The notes: generated by a model from the letters alone, not told the origin. A DNA stretch of 64,000 bases from Aphidius gifuensis (GCF_014905175.1 NC_057792.1:7874001-7938000), one strand, 5' to 3'. Counted from the stretch's first letter, positions 46,197 through 58,683 are shown. Numbers and translations are program-made.

Positions 46197-47493
46197 CCCG
46201 AGTAGAAACTTGTTCAGGATAGCCTGAACACTGATCCAGGCCTGATCAGGATATCGTAAGGCTATCCCTATTCAAGTAACTCTATCACATCCTGATCAAG
46301 CCTGGATCAGGCAACTACATCTTTTCCTTAATAGGGATAGCCTGATCCAGTCCGGATCAGGACTTGATCAAGATAAAAGTATTAAATTTATTCAATTTTT
46401 AAATAATTTCATCTTGATCAAGTCCTGAACCGGACTGTAAACTACTATTAAAGATAGAGTAGGAATGGCCTGATCAGGATAGCATCAGGCTATCTGTATT
46501 TTATCCTTAATAGAGTAGCCTGATCCATTCTGGATCAAATCTTGATCAAGAAAAAATTATTGCATTTATTTTTTTTTCAAATAATTTTTTCTTGATCCAG
46601 TCTTGATCCAGAATGGATCAGGCTACTAATAAGGATAAGTAAACTAGCTGGATCCAAAATGGATGAAAAAGTATCAAATTTGCGTCTTTGAATTTTACAA
46701 ATGCCTGATCAGGATAGCATCAGGCTATCTGTATTTTATCCTTAATAGAGTAGCCTGATCCATTCTGGATCAAATCTTGATCAAGAAAAATTATTGCATT
46801 TATTTTTTCAAATAATTTTTCTTGATCCAGTCTTGTTCCAGAATGGATCAGGCTATCCTATTAAGGATAAATAGAGATGGCCTGATGCTATCCTGATCAG
46901 AAATTTTAGAACCTATGAAGACAAAAAGTTAGTACGAATTATCGAATGCCTCAATGGCCGAGCGTGTCAAGTACTAGCGTTGTAATCCCGTGTCGAAGGG
47001 TTCGAACTGGTCGTAGCAATAATTAGTTAGGTAAATTATCAATTAGGTCAGTTTGTAATAATAAAGTTTATCTGTATTCTGTTAAGCGTTAGATTTCAAA
47101 TTAAAAAAAAAATAAATTTGAAATTATTAATTTTTTTTTTTTTTTTTGAATAAATCATGTATCCTGATCCAGTTTTGATCCGGAAGCTGGATCCATTATG
47201 GATCATGTATCTTTACCACAGCCTGATCAGGTATCCTGATCCATTCTGGATCCGAACCTTACGAAAAAGCGTTACATCTTGATCAGGTTCGGATCCAGTA
47301 TCTGGATCCATTATGGATCATGTATCTTTACTACAGCCTGATCAGGTATCCTGATCCATTCTGGATCCAAACCTTACGAAAAAGCGTTACACCCTGATCA
47401 GGTTCGGATCCAGTATCTGGATCCAGATTGGATTTGAAATCAGGCAAGCCTGATCAGGGCTTGATCCGAACCTGACCTGAATTTCTACTCGGG
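46197..47493. mobile_element. Foldback element built from GATC-rich tandem sub-repeats, with a tRNA-like loop
   Basis: The ends are CCCGAGTAGAAA (46197-46208) and its complement TTTCTACTCGGG (47482-47493). The left side has two near-identical copies of a unit of about 160 nt (from 46468 and from 46703), each folding into a hairpin with arms of about 48 nt. The right side has a 115-nt unit repeated in tandem (from 47187, 47302 and, partly, 47417). All units are dense in CTGATCAGG, GGATCC and TTGATCAAG. A tRNA-like module and T17 run lie between the sides. No coding frame; target duplication unclear (TT at both edges). Confidence 0.7.
46948..47020 (+). other. tRNA-like Pol III promoter module (decayed)
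   Basis: An A-box-like TGGCCGAGCG begins at 46955 and a B-box-like GGTTCGAAC at 46999. The distance from position T8 to T54 is 46 nt, exactly as in an ordinary tRNA. The acceptor and T stems pair poorly, so it is not a working tRNA; a tRNA-derived SINE head or tRNA pseudogene is likely. A T17 run at 47131-47147 could end a Pol III transcript. Confidence 0.5.
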
Positions 47494-48885
47494 TTATCCC
47501 GGGTCGAAATACCCCGTCAAATCAATGTTCATATTGATTTAACAAAATCGATTAAACATTTAATTCTACGTCGATCATTAAATAATATGTCATATAATAA
47601 TAAATAATAATAGTTTTTTTATACACTTATATAAGTGCGTATATAATAAGTTTTGATACACTTATAAAAAAAATAAATCAAGAAAATTTATTTAAAAAAG
47701 ACGATGACAATAAAATATGTATATAAAATAATAATACTGGATAGAATATAATCAAAAAAATACCGAGGTCTTATTAATTATTCTTATTTGTCGGAAAAAG
47801 TGTTACTATATATTAAAGTTCCATCTTATCATTTTTCAAGAAAACTGTTAAATGACTTCCGTAATTCCCATGGTTTATACAGCTGTAGTATTCGCAAATA
47901 ATATACGTGTTTGCTGTCGACATACGACCCTGACTCTGCCACCATCGTCAGTGTATAATTCTTGCAGCAATTTGTTGCGACGCCTCGACACAACCAGACA
48001 CGTCCGTATACGTCGTTCCACGCGAGATGCTCTAAGCATTTTTCTACTATAAAATAGGACGAAGTCTATACTAGTGCTTCATGACTGGAAAGTAATAATA
48101 ATGAATAAATTAATATATTTAATAATAATAATAATAAATTGTTATAAATTAAATATACATTTCTAATTGAAGTATTAACGGCAAATAAAATGATTTAAAT
48201 ATGGTAAACGAGAGAAAGGACAAGTTTCGAGGATCCTTTCCTGTTTGATGAGTTTGTACGACTTAAACAAACTAATTGCCTCTGTTTCGTAATAATCCTT
48301 GATGGGTAAAATATCTGACAAGGAGAAGTTAATAATAATGTGAGGTCATTATCCTCATTGTTACATCACAAACTGCATTAATTAATTATTTTTTTATTTT
48401 TCATTTATTTACGTTTTTTTTATATTTTTATTATTCTTGGTTAAAACACTTTTTTACGTAGGCGAAGCCTATAGTATTAAATTCATACACGTTTTTTTTA
48501 AAATGATCATATCTTGTAAAGTAATAAAGGTAGAAGGATCGTATTAGGACCAAATTATTCGTCTATGAAAATACTAAAACCAGGGACTTACTAAAAGTAA
48601 TTTTAATTGTTAGTTAATTTATTATTAACAAAAAACGATCACCGTGTAATTTTCAAAGTCAAATAATAAGAAAACTAAGAACAAATCATGGATGCGATTT
48701 TTTGCCAGGATATTAAGAATGACGAAATTTATAATAATCGAGTTGAAAATTGTTTTTAATGTCGTTGGAAGATTGTTAATAAACAAAAAAACAAAATTGC
48801 TGTTTTTTTATGTTTTGCATAACTCTTTAAAATTTTAACTTACAAGCTTTGTTTATATAAAACAAATTGTACTTTTCGATACCGA
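47494..48885. other. Non-coding sequence
   Basis: Mostly AT-rich. A GC-richer stretch at about 47915-48040 carries an open frame of 66 codons without recognisable features; I do not call it a gene. Confidence 0.6.
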
Positions 48886-49038
48886 GAGCCACCCTCTCTT
48901 GATAAAATTTGCTCTGATCATTCGTTAATTAGATATCAGCAATTTATTTTATTACAATCACTATCTAGCTTTATATTACAGTCGAAAAATAGTAACGAAG
49001 GAGTGATTTTAGCGATTTTTATCAAGACAGGGTGGCTC
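48886..49038. mobile_element. Short terminal-inverted-repeat element (MITE-like)
   Basis: GAGCCACCCTCTCTTGATAA at 48886-48905 is mirrored by TTATCAAGACAGGGTGGCTC ending at 49038, with one mismatch over 20 nt and weaker pairing continuing inward. About 153 bp, no coding frame. Confidence 0.55.
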
Positions 49039-49573
49039 CAGAAATTATAATATCAAATTTTTGAGCTTAATAAAACTTATGTTAATTTGTTCAAAGTTAT
49101 CCGAAATATAAACAATTACCGATTTTTTATTTTAAACATTTTTTCTTCAAAAGGTTTAAAAGCGCATGCGTAAACTTTCTTTGCTGTGGTTACAATTTGC
49201 TTGATCGATAAAATAGTTATTTATATTACCATGTTATTAAAAGAAAAAAAAAACACCATGGACAAATTTTCATAAATAAAAGTAATAAACAAAATGGTTC
49301 TAAAAGATTTGTTCAGTTTAAAAAAGTAAATTAACGATTTATTTTTTTATATATTTAATGATTTCTTTTTTGAACGAATCTAATAAAATTATTAATTACA
49401 AGAATTAGTATAAATCAAATTTTTTCATCTGTATTTTGATTTATGTACATAATTTGACAGGTGAAAAACAGCGCGAAAAAACAAATATTTAATCATATAA
49501 TTTAAAATTATTAATAAAAAAAAAAAAACTAAAATGAATTTGGAATAATCAAGAGGAACCACACGGGCTTTCG

Positions 49574-49600
49574 CCGGAGTTTTGAAAATTTTCAATTTTC
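49574..49600 (+). repeat. Dispersed short repeat, copy 1
   Basis: Contains CCGGAGTTTTGAAAATTTT. The same core recurs at 51089 and 55391 in the same orientation. Confidence 0.5.
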
Positions 49601-51088
49601 AATAGAACGAATCCGTTACTAAAATTTTTTTTTATTATTAAATATCTATGTCTTTTTGATTATATTATTTTTATCATTATTGCTTTATACTTTAAAAAAT
49701 TATTATAAAACCTAGAATAGAAAATGAATTCTATTATGTTGAGTATCAACCACAATGAGACCACACAGTGATGCTCAACACCTGTATATTTTTAAAAGTT
49801 ATCTAATTTTTTTTTCTTTTTTAACCACGGTACGACTACTCTATTGTTGTTAAGAGGGATCAAGCATGTTGATGTTCTTGTCGTTTTTCCTTAGCTATAC
49901 ATCTCGGTCAACAGGTGTTTTTTTTTTTAAATACAAGATTCCACGGAATCGTGTGAATGAAGGTTAATCAGAACAGAAGTATAACAAAATTAAAAATGAG
50001 AAAACTAAGATTAATTATGTTTATTAATCTTGAAGATAAGCATACATAAAATGCAAGGACTTCTGATTTATATAAAACTATCTTGAAATAATTTATATAC
50101 CGTATTAAAAACCTGTGAAAGATTGAACTGTTAAAATATGTTTGTGGGAATGTGGAATCTTGATGAACAAACGAAGAAGAGAACTGGAAATAAGTCATAA
50201 AATAATAATAATAAATAAATAATAATAACAATAATAATAATAGCTTTCAGGGCTGTGTGTATATATGTGAGTGGCGATATATTTGAGGCAACATCCGGCA
50301 TGATTCGAGACAAAATTAAAGTATAGTCAAAAATGACACCCGCATGTGCTATGTATATACACAGTGGTTTAGTGAGGTGTATAACTAAGCGAGGCAGTAA
50401 TAAAATTAAAAGAGTGAGAAAAAAAATATAAATATAAATAACATTATATTTACACATATATAGTGAAATATCTTGAAACTTTGCATATTTGTGTGACGCC
50501 CACTTTGTAACTTGTATTGGTCTTGCTCGAACCTCAAAAGTGAGTAAACGAATGTGCGCCGAAGTGAAACTGAATATGTTAGGAGTGAAAGTCGTGACTC
50601 AATACCCTCCTCTTCATCTCTCACCGCCAATTCAACACACCCTTTCTCAAATCCATCTCTTTCGCCCTAGTTATTTCTTTATTATTCATTCTTTTTTACA
50701 ATGCCAATCACTTATTTTTATTTAACACCTCCACTTGGAAATTTTTTTTTTCTATTTTTTAATGGTAAAATATATTAATTAGTTCAATGCTTTTAATATT
50801 TTCTATTAATTAATCATTAAAAAATTGATTCATTAATAACAGAAAATTATAAAATCATATATGACCTACATAGATTTTATATGAATTTTGATAGTTCTTC
50901 TTGAAGTAAATAAAAAAAAAAACAATGGTTTTATCATATAATGATATTAAAATAATCTCATTAGCTTCATTTTTTTTTTAAATGACTTCATAGATTAGAC
51001 TAACGAGAAAAGTAGAGATCACGTGTATTAGTTATATAGATAAATAATATTATATGACGGAAGTGGACCCCCAATTGCACATAGTCCA

Positions 51089-51126
51089 CCGGAGTTTTGA
51101 AAATTTTAATTTCGGTCACATGTGAT
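51089..51126 (+). repeat. Dispersed short repeat, copy 2
   Basis: CCGGAGTTTTGAAAATTTT followed by a TTTCGGTCACATGTG-like stretch, which copy 3 shares as TTTCGTTACATGTG. Confidence 0.5.
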
Positions 51127-52143
51127 TTTTAAATTTAAAAGTATATTTTGAAAGTTGACATTTTTTTTTTACCGAAAATCGTATGTTACGATATTTTACT
51201 TATATATTAGCTGAATAACGAAAAAAAAAAATTACAAAAATGACTGAATATATATTTATAAGTATGACAAGTATACACCTTTTTTTTTTTTATTTGTTCA
51301 ACTAATAAATAAAATAATATAAAATCTACGTTTAATTATTATAATGCAATATGTGTAATTATTCTCAATATTGTTTAAATCGAGAAAACTTTAGAAATAC
51401 ATATATTTAAGTATATATATATACGGGGCATATATATTATAATATATATATAGTGTATATATATATATATACGCATATATTTTAAGTATAAATCAAATAT
51501 ATATATGTAGTAGTGTAATTTAAATATTATTTATATGTTAATAAATATTTGAATTCATTTTTTTTGCACTTGGAAAGCAAAATTACTCTTTACACTTTTT
51601 TTTAACACTAATTTTTTTTTATCTGCCATGAAGGCTGACATTTTTTACTGATATACAACACTCATACATCCTTATCAATAATTATTGAATCTTTAACACA
51701 AAAAAATAAAAAAATATTACTAGAAAATATAAAATAAAAATATAATAAATATTATTTTTTCTATATTATATAATATTATTCTTTTTTCTTTTTTTTTGTT
51801 ATTGTCATATAATAATATAACTAATGACATATATTATTATGATTCTAAATACAAATAAACCAATAATAAAATGCAATATTAACTTATTATTGAATATAAA
51901 TGGATTGATTCATATGTCAGTAATGTAACCAGTGTAATAGATCAACGGGTCATATATGATGACATTGATATCACGTTACAAACAACATATTGCTTAGAAG
52001 TTATTGAGTAGTTAGGCTTAGCTCATCTAGGATACTATATGAATACAAATTATACAGTAAAGTTAAATTAAATCAGGACTTTGAATCCTACCTTACCGAT
52101 TGCTTCGCAAATTATACAAGTTATGCATAAATGCTATGAATGC

Positions 52144-52515
52144 ATGGGGTGCATTTCTTTAATAAATTTTTTTTATCGCTTTGCAATTTTCCCCTGAAAT
52201 ACCAACAAAAAACTAGAAGCAAAACCAACGAAAAAAGTCACAAAATTCTCTATGTGATTTCCCAAATTTTCTGATAATATTCCAGTTGTAATTCAGTACA
52301 GTAATAATATCCCAGTTGTTCCGAAATTCATAATTTTTTGTTTATGTCACTTTGATATACACAATGTATATACAACAATTGAGGTTATTCCTCAAATAAT
52401 ATTAGAAGCCAGTACTGTCACTACAAGAAACAGTTTTTTCCTATAAAATTTTAGCCAGTGTGACAGGGCAAAATTGGAGCAGAAAAAATTTTTTTATTTA
52501 AGGAATGCACCCCAT
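52144..52515. mobile_element. Terminal-inverted-repeat element of 372 bp (MITE-like)
   Basis: ATGGGGTGCATTTCTTTAAT at the left end is mirrored by the right end, which reads ATGGGGTGCATTCCTTAAAT on the minus strand. The similarity continues into flanking A/T runs. No coding frame; target duplication not clear. Confidence 0.55.
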
Positions 52516-54700
52516 CAGAAATAAGATTTTTAGAATTTTTTTTTTTACTTATCAACGAAGTATTAATTGAAACACTGTTTTTTTAATTACCATTTTGATG
52601 AAATTTTTAATCAAATCAAAAAGTTAAACTGTCCATTCAACGAAATTCTGTCCTAACAGCTATATGAAGTCAATAAGATTGAATATTTTTTTCAGTGTAG
52701 AAAATGTTAATCTCTCTCAAAATATCAGTTAAAAATATTTAAGCTGTCTGAGATAATTTAACATCGATCGAATTTGAATTGGGTATTTGCGAATCGAAGA
52801 AAAAAAAATCCAGAAAAAATTGAGCAATTTGTTTTTCTGATGGTGGTTTACTCATTTAAATTGTGAAATAATACAAGATGGTGAAGCACTATCTGATGTC
52901 CCAATTTGGTAGACTTGCTACTATATATATATATATAAAGTTATTGGTATCCCGATATGTCCTTCTGCTACGGCATATGAGCAGTAAACGCAAGGTAAAA
53001 GTAAAAAAAAAAAAACAGCATTAGCAGAAAATATAAAATTGTGGGTAATCCTAACGTATGTATGCATAAATATGTTGAATAGTATATGTATACATGTGTA
53101 AAATGTAAAATTCAATGTTGAGTACATAATATATGCGTACGACATGTATAAAATTGTGTTGGATTGTAACATTGATGATGATGATTATGATGATTAAATG
53201 TTAATATGTGTGTGCAATTGAAAAAAAAAGAAAAAAAATTGATGCAGAAGGCATCATAATCTATCACTTATTTGTTTTTGCCTATTGTATGTAACATTGA
53301 GGAAGACGATAATTAAATCGTTGATTTATACAGAAGCCACGTCATTTTTGATTGTCTAATTAAGTAAATAGTAAAATTTTTTTTTTGCATGTAATGACAT
53401 AATAGTTACAGGAAAAAAAAAATAATGCTTGACAACACACAGTTATTTTTCAAATGGATATAAATTTGTCAGGCAATTAAAATACAACTTTTATGTAAAT
53501 AAGGTCTTAACATTCTTAAATACAAAAATATTTTCCTCTTGTACTTTATATAGTTTTATTACGGAGGACCTACTTATTATTTTCACTCTCAATTTAAAAA
53601 TATGGAAAAATAGAATGATAATGAAAAAAGTTGACACAAAACTCATAAATAATAATTTAGAAAGACTATTTATTAATATCAAACTACACTGTTTGGTAAA
53701 ATTTAAAAATTCTGAAATATACATGTATGTATATTCAATAAACGAATTTTCAATTGAAGTTAACAAAAAAAAAAAAAAAACGATTTTAAATTAGCTCAGA
53801 TAATCTGCAAATCACGTAAACCATCGTGAAAATATAATAATGACAATTATACCAATCTAAAATTATTTAACATTTTTCTACGAAAAAAAGAAATCTTCGG
53901 ATGATGTGTGACTCAAGAATAAGTGAGTGGGATAAATCCATGAAACGCGAAGTGTATTCCCAAATATGGAACGACTGGTCATTTAAGTGACACATACATA
54001 ATTACACCTACATCATATATACGTTTACTATGAATATTAAAAATTCTCTTGTATATATCAATGCTGATGTTCAACATACTTTTGCGTGCATGAATATTCA
54101 GAGTATGTTCCAATTGATATATTTGGTTTTGTACAATATGTCCACATTGTATAAGTATGAATGTGAGTAACTTTCTGTATGTTGAGAGTGAATACACGCT
54201 GATGCAAGCATTAAACTCACCAATGACCGGTCTATAGACTGGTATACCAGTTAAGGATTCGCTGTGTAATGAGACCTATCAAGTAACTGTATACAAGTTA
54301 CACATATATTTTTTTTAATATAATTAATTAAATGTAATCGTAAGGTTTTTACCACGTTAAATACCCGCTTAGAAAATTTATTTAAAAATATAACGAATAA
54401 TATAATAGTTATTGATATAATATAATGAAAATTCTCAACTTTTGTCGAAGTCATCGTCTAGGATATAGTGTGCTAAAAATTGTATATATTTAAATATTTT
54501 TCATGTGCCATTTTTAATATTTGATTAAAGATTATATAAATGGTTTTTTTTTTCAAACTGTAATAAAACATTGTAGTCAGTAACTATAGAGATGAATAGG
54601 TTACGTAATATACATTTTAAATCATTACTTAATTCATTTTTATAAACTAGAAAAAAATACTTATCCAATAGTTCAATGATTCAAATTTGAAAAAACAAAA
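52516..54700. other. Non-coding sequence
   Basis: AT-rich with short simple repeats. The open frame at 53429-53794 is low-complexity Lys/Asn/Ile/Phe-rich and overlaps an equally long one on the other strand; I see no gene. Confidence 0.6.
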
Positions 54701-55111
54701 TACAATCAGAATTGGTCACACAAGAACAACTCATGAATACCTGATGAACAATACTGAACCACCGGTATGCCAACACTGCAATGAAGATCTCACTGTGACA
54801 CACTTATTAACAGAATGTGATTATTTTTCAACACTCAGAAATTCACTAAGATTACCAACAAACATCAAGACTCTACTATCTGAGAAAAAAGAATACCCAA
54901 ACCTACTAAAATTTATAAAAAATAGTAAAATTGATATATAAAGAAAAAAAAAACTAAACTAAAACTAAAAATCAAATATAATACAATCAATGTAAATCAT
55001 TTTTTCTTTTTTACTATTTTAAAATAATGTACTAAGTCACTCATGACCTCAGCTGTTAATGCGACTTTAAATAAAGATAAAAACAAAAAAAACAAAAAAA
55101 AAATACAATCA
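54701..55111 (+). mobile_element. 5'-truncated non-LTR retrotransposon (LINE) with target-site duplication
   Basis: TACAATCA at 54701-54708 is repeated at 55104-55111, just after an A-rich tail, giving a target-site duplication. Inside is the last part of a LINE open reading frame, then a 3' UTR ending AATGCGACTTTAAATAAAG and an A-rich tail. Insertion with 5' truncation is typical of this class. Confidence 0.8.
54709..54941 (+). pseudogene. C-terminal remnant of a LINE reverse-transcriptase polyprotein
   Basis: It reads RIGHTRTTHEYLMNN, then PPVCQHCNEDLTVTHLLTEC, a Cys/His cluster found after the RNase H region in Jockey-like and related insect LINEs. The frame ends at 54941. Endonuclease, reverse transcriptase and RNase H are missing, so it is a dead fragment. 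The clade assignment is a family impression. Confidence 0.8.
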
Positions 55112-58100
55112 ATATAATACATTAAATTTTGTAGTGACTTCACCCTCGGATCTAATCAAAATTCATGGACTAATATTATAAGTTTTCTTTTAAATTTTTT
55201 TACGAATCCCCACTATCGTCAATCTCTACCCTGGAAATGGACCAAGATATTAAGATTTTAGTGTAATTTTTAACATCTGTGTTTTGATCTTTTAATCAAC
55301 ACTGGGATCTCAAAATCGACAGCAATGTTGGTAGACCCGGTCACCCGGCCTGTCTATTAGCAAATATATATTGCCTTCTTAGTTTTCCTTCCGAGTTTTG
55401 AAAATTTTCATTTTCGTTACATGTGCTTTTTTTATTTTTTCAATTTTTTTTTTCAAGAAGACAAATAGAAAACCTGAAAAAAAGCGAGTTTTTATAAACA
55501 TTTTATTTTTATTATTATTACACTTGTACATAGTAATACTTAAAGTGCAATTTATCTTTCTAATATTTAGATTTTAATATATATCTAAATATATCCTTCT
55601 TTAGCCTCACTTCTTTTTTAAAATTTGATCAAAAAGTCTAGTTTAATATCATTAAAAAATATTTCATAATTATTAGTTTTGTGTCAACTTTTATTGAACA
55701 CGAAAAGAAAAAAATATAGAATGTTTTATATAATGCTATATAGTGAATTTTCCAGTAATGAAATTTGAAAAAGTTGATAAATATATTATTTAGTTGAAAA
55801 ATAAAAAATAAATAACACAAGTATAAGAATTGTAAATGACACAAAAAAACACTATCTTGATATATCAAGTGTATATAAAGCAACGGATAATATTAATTAT
55901 TTTTTTTTTTTTTGTCTCATTAAATTCTATCTACTAGTTTCAAAAATATGATCAAGTTTATTCTACCATCTCACAGAGTATTAAATAAATGTTATGTTTA
56001 TAGCGATATAGAATAAAGGAGGCAAAGGGGTAGAGCGACCTCCTTGAGAACGGTCCTTGACTCGTGAGAGCAAGAAGAACAAGCCAGAAGACGAAGAGAC
56101 AGACCTCAGGTAGGCAAGACGAAAGAGGAAAAAGGGAGGATGAAATACCGTAGTACGAGTTTGTATGTGTGTTCAAGACTGTATACGTATACATATAGCT
56201 GCATAATGTAAAAGCATATCATATGGGAAAGGGATTCCAAGAGAATAAAGAATAGAAGAAAATGCAAGAGAATCTAAGGAGCAATGATAGAGAGAACAAA
56301 ACTGAGCTGAATATATATGGAGATATAAAACTGAAGAAAAAAAAAAAACAACAAAAAGTAGAAGTATGAATATACGAAGATGAAAGCATTAATACAATTG
56401 TAATGGCAACTTTTGCTTAAAATCTCATGTTATTGCAAAATTTTCCGTATTTTGAATGGCATTTCTGGGAGGTTAATACATTTGTGCATCACAGATTCAT
56501 AGACAAATTTAATCAAATTTAATAAATGTATGATTAAGAAAAAATAATCATAACTAGTAAACTATAATCATAAGTAGTAAAAGTGGATGAATACATCCAT
56601 ATATATATATATGGTAAAAAAGTGAGTCAAGTGATTGGCAAGAAGTACATAACTAGTCACCCTGAATGTCTATAATCAGAAATGACCAAAGAACAACCAC
56701 GCCTGTCAACCACTTTCTCGTCGCACACAACGTTTTAATTTTTTCACACTGACAATCCAATCACCTAGAAATTACGATGACGTGATCCACTAATTCAAAT
56801 AGCTCTCTTCATTGAGAGCCCCCCCTCCTTCCCTCCGCCCGAAAAAAACTCTATTTGTCTATACATGTATAAATGTATACATATATATAATATATATTTC
56901 TGTTGCATTACGTAAAGTCTTTTGGTAATAATACATTTTGTAGGTGTGAATATTTATATAAAAGTTGCTTATCTGCAAATACGGGTAGACAAGTCTTTCA
57001 CATTGAGATAAAAGTTAAATAAACAACATGAAGAATATACATAAGGCAAAGTCAACCGGAAGTAAAACGCCATATTGCGGTCACACGACTGAAGAGAATT
57101 TACACGCAACACTGAGGGTATTTTTTCGATTCTACGCAAAAAGATTTTTTCCTTTTCAAATCAGACATATATAGGACTTTTATTAAAAAAAAAATTACCC
57201 ACTATTTCTCGTGATAAAATCACCTGAATTAAAAGTAATATTTTTTTCTAGCATCGACAAGTTTTTTATTCTAATTTTTATCTACGAGTTTACCAGTACA
57301 ATATATACAAACAGAAAAATTAAATTTTTTTTTAATAGTTGATTGTAAAAAAAAAGTTATTAAATAAATTAAATTAACAAATAACAATATATACATAGAT
57401 TTACAAAAATTTTTTTAAGAAAAATGAAATCAAAAAAAAAAAAAATGCCAATATATTTCATTATAATATATATACCTATAGTGAAAAAGAAGATACAAGT
57501 TGCTAAGATGCGATTAACAGGAAATATGCTAGATTTTCGATAAAGATACGCATGATTAAAACTTCCGGTGAATCGTGGTGCAAAATTGACACGAAAAGAA
57601 AAAAAATTTTCTGGTTTTAAAAAACTGATGAAAGTAGAAACAAAAAGAAAATAAAATTATCTCCGGAATACCGTCAAATAAAACTTGTTTTCATGTAAAA
57701 TATAATATATAAATAATTTACAATTATTTTTAATTCATTTACCAATTAAACTTTTTCCAGAACAAATATTTTACTTAAAAAAAATGAAAAAAAAAAAAAA
57801 ATACACACGTTAAAGGTCATAGAAAATTGTAAAGCATGTTTGCACGTCCTTGAACGATTAAAATAAAAGAAAGAAGGAAAAAAAATAGATAATAAAAAAA
57901 ATTTGCTGCATTCCTTTGCACCAGCTTGGAAAAAATGGAAGACATCTCGATAGAAAGGGTTAAGGATAGCAGTTGAAAAAAAAAAAGAAAATAAAAAAAT
58001 TGGAAACTCCAGGGTTTCAAGGCTGCGTGTTGTTCACGGATTAGGATTCGTGGAGCGTGCGAATGGTGCCGCGTCTTCATAATTTGAGCTGAATGTGGGA

Positions 58101-58611
58101 GAAGCAAGAAACAAGTTATATCGAATTGAGGTTGCCTCAAAAAAATATATACGATATACAAATAAATAATATATGTATATATGTTATTAAACACTGTGTT
58201 GTATGTGGGTAGTTTCATATAATAAAATATCCATCATAACCATATAAAGAAATACTCTAATAAAAAGATTCTACACCCTTCACTTTCAGTCACCAATTGA
58301 TCAGATCACATTTAAATCGATCTGATATAAGACTAATTCAAGGTTGAATCCATTTTGAAAATGTATATTTTTTATATATTTATTCTACCATAAACTGTGA
58401 AAAACTTTCAACTCGAAATTTAGAAGAATACGTGCATGTATATACGGAGCAGTTGATTTTAAATATCTTTAACATAAGAAAAAATATATATATATATTAA
58501 TTAGATATCATCTGAAAGACCTTATTGATCTAACTTGAATATAAACTGTATACATATTTACATATATATTTACATGTCTTCGAGAATTTGTTAATCTAAA
58601 TTTTCTTAATG
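55112..58611. other. Non-coding sequence
   Basis: AT-rich, no credible gene. A purine-rich + strand stretch lies at about 56010-56340 and a short pyrimidine/C-rich patch at about 56800-56850. Open frames here are short and low-complexity. Confidence 0.6.
55391..55425 (+). repeat. Dispersed short repeat, copy 3
   Basis: CCGAGTTTTGAAAATTTT, then TTTCGTTACATGTG. Similar to copy 2 over about 35 nt. Confidence 0.5.
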
Positions 58612-58683
58612 CCTACTGGGGGGGCTCGAACCTAGAACTCTGAGATTGGGCAGCGGACAAGGCATCTACTGCACCACAATGCG
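58612..58683 (-). other. tRNA-like Pol III promoter module (decayed), minus strand
   Basis: On the minus strand an A-box-like TGGTGCAGTAG starts at 58676 and a B-box-like GGTTCGAGCCCCC at 58632. The T8 to T54 distance is 46 nt. The acceptor stem pairs partly (4 pairs plus a wobble of 7), the T stem poorly. Probably a tRNA-derived SINE head or tRNA pseudogene. Confidence 0.5.

Larger units (their letters stand above)
49039..52143. other. Non-coding sequence with a TA microsatellite
   Basis: AT-rich, no credible gene. A TA-dinucleotide tract runs at about 51408-51485. Two copies of a dispersed short repeat are at 49574-49600 and 51089-51126. Confidence 0.6.

Noticed and set aside
46468..46875. 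CRISPR-like array
   Set aside because: The repeats are hairpins and tandem units of a foldback element in a eukaryotic genome, without unique spacers of fixed length.
46948..47020. Functional tRNA genes at the three tRNA-like modules
   Set aside because: A- and B-boxes are good but acceptor or T stems pair poorly, or the length is wrong, so I call them tRNA-like only.
51408..51485. Special structure in the TA-rich tract
   Set aside because: An ordinary TA microsatellite with interruptions, common in AT-rich insect DNA.
55958..56194. A 78-codon minus-strand frame with a hydrophobic run
   Set aside because: It lies over a purine-rich simple-sequence region; no signal peptide context, splice sites or conservation can be seen.
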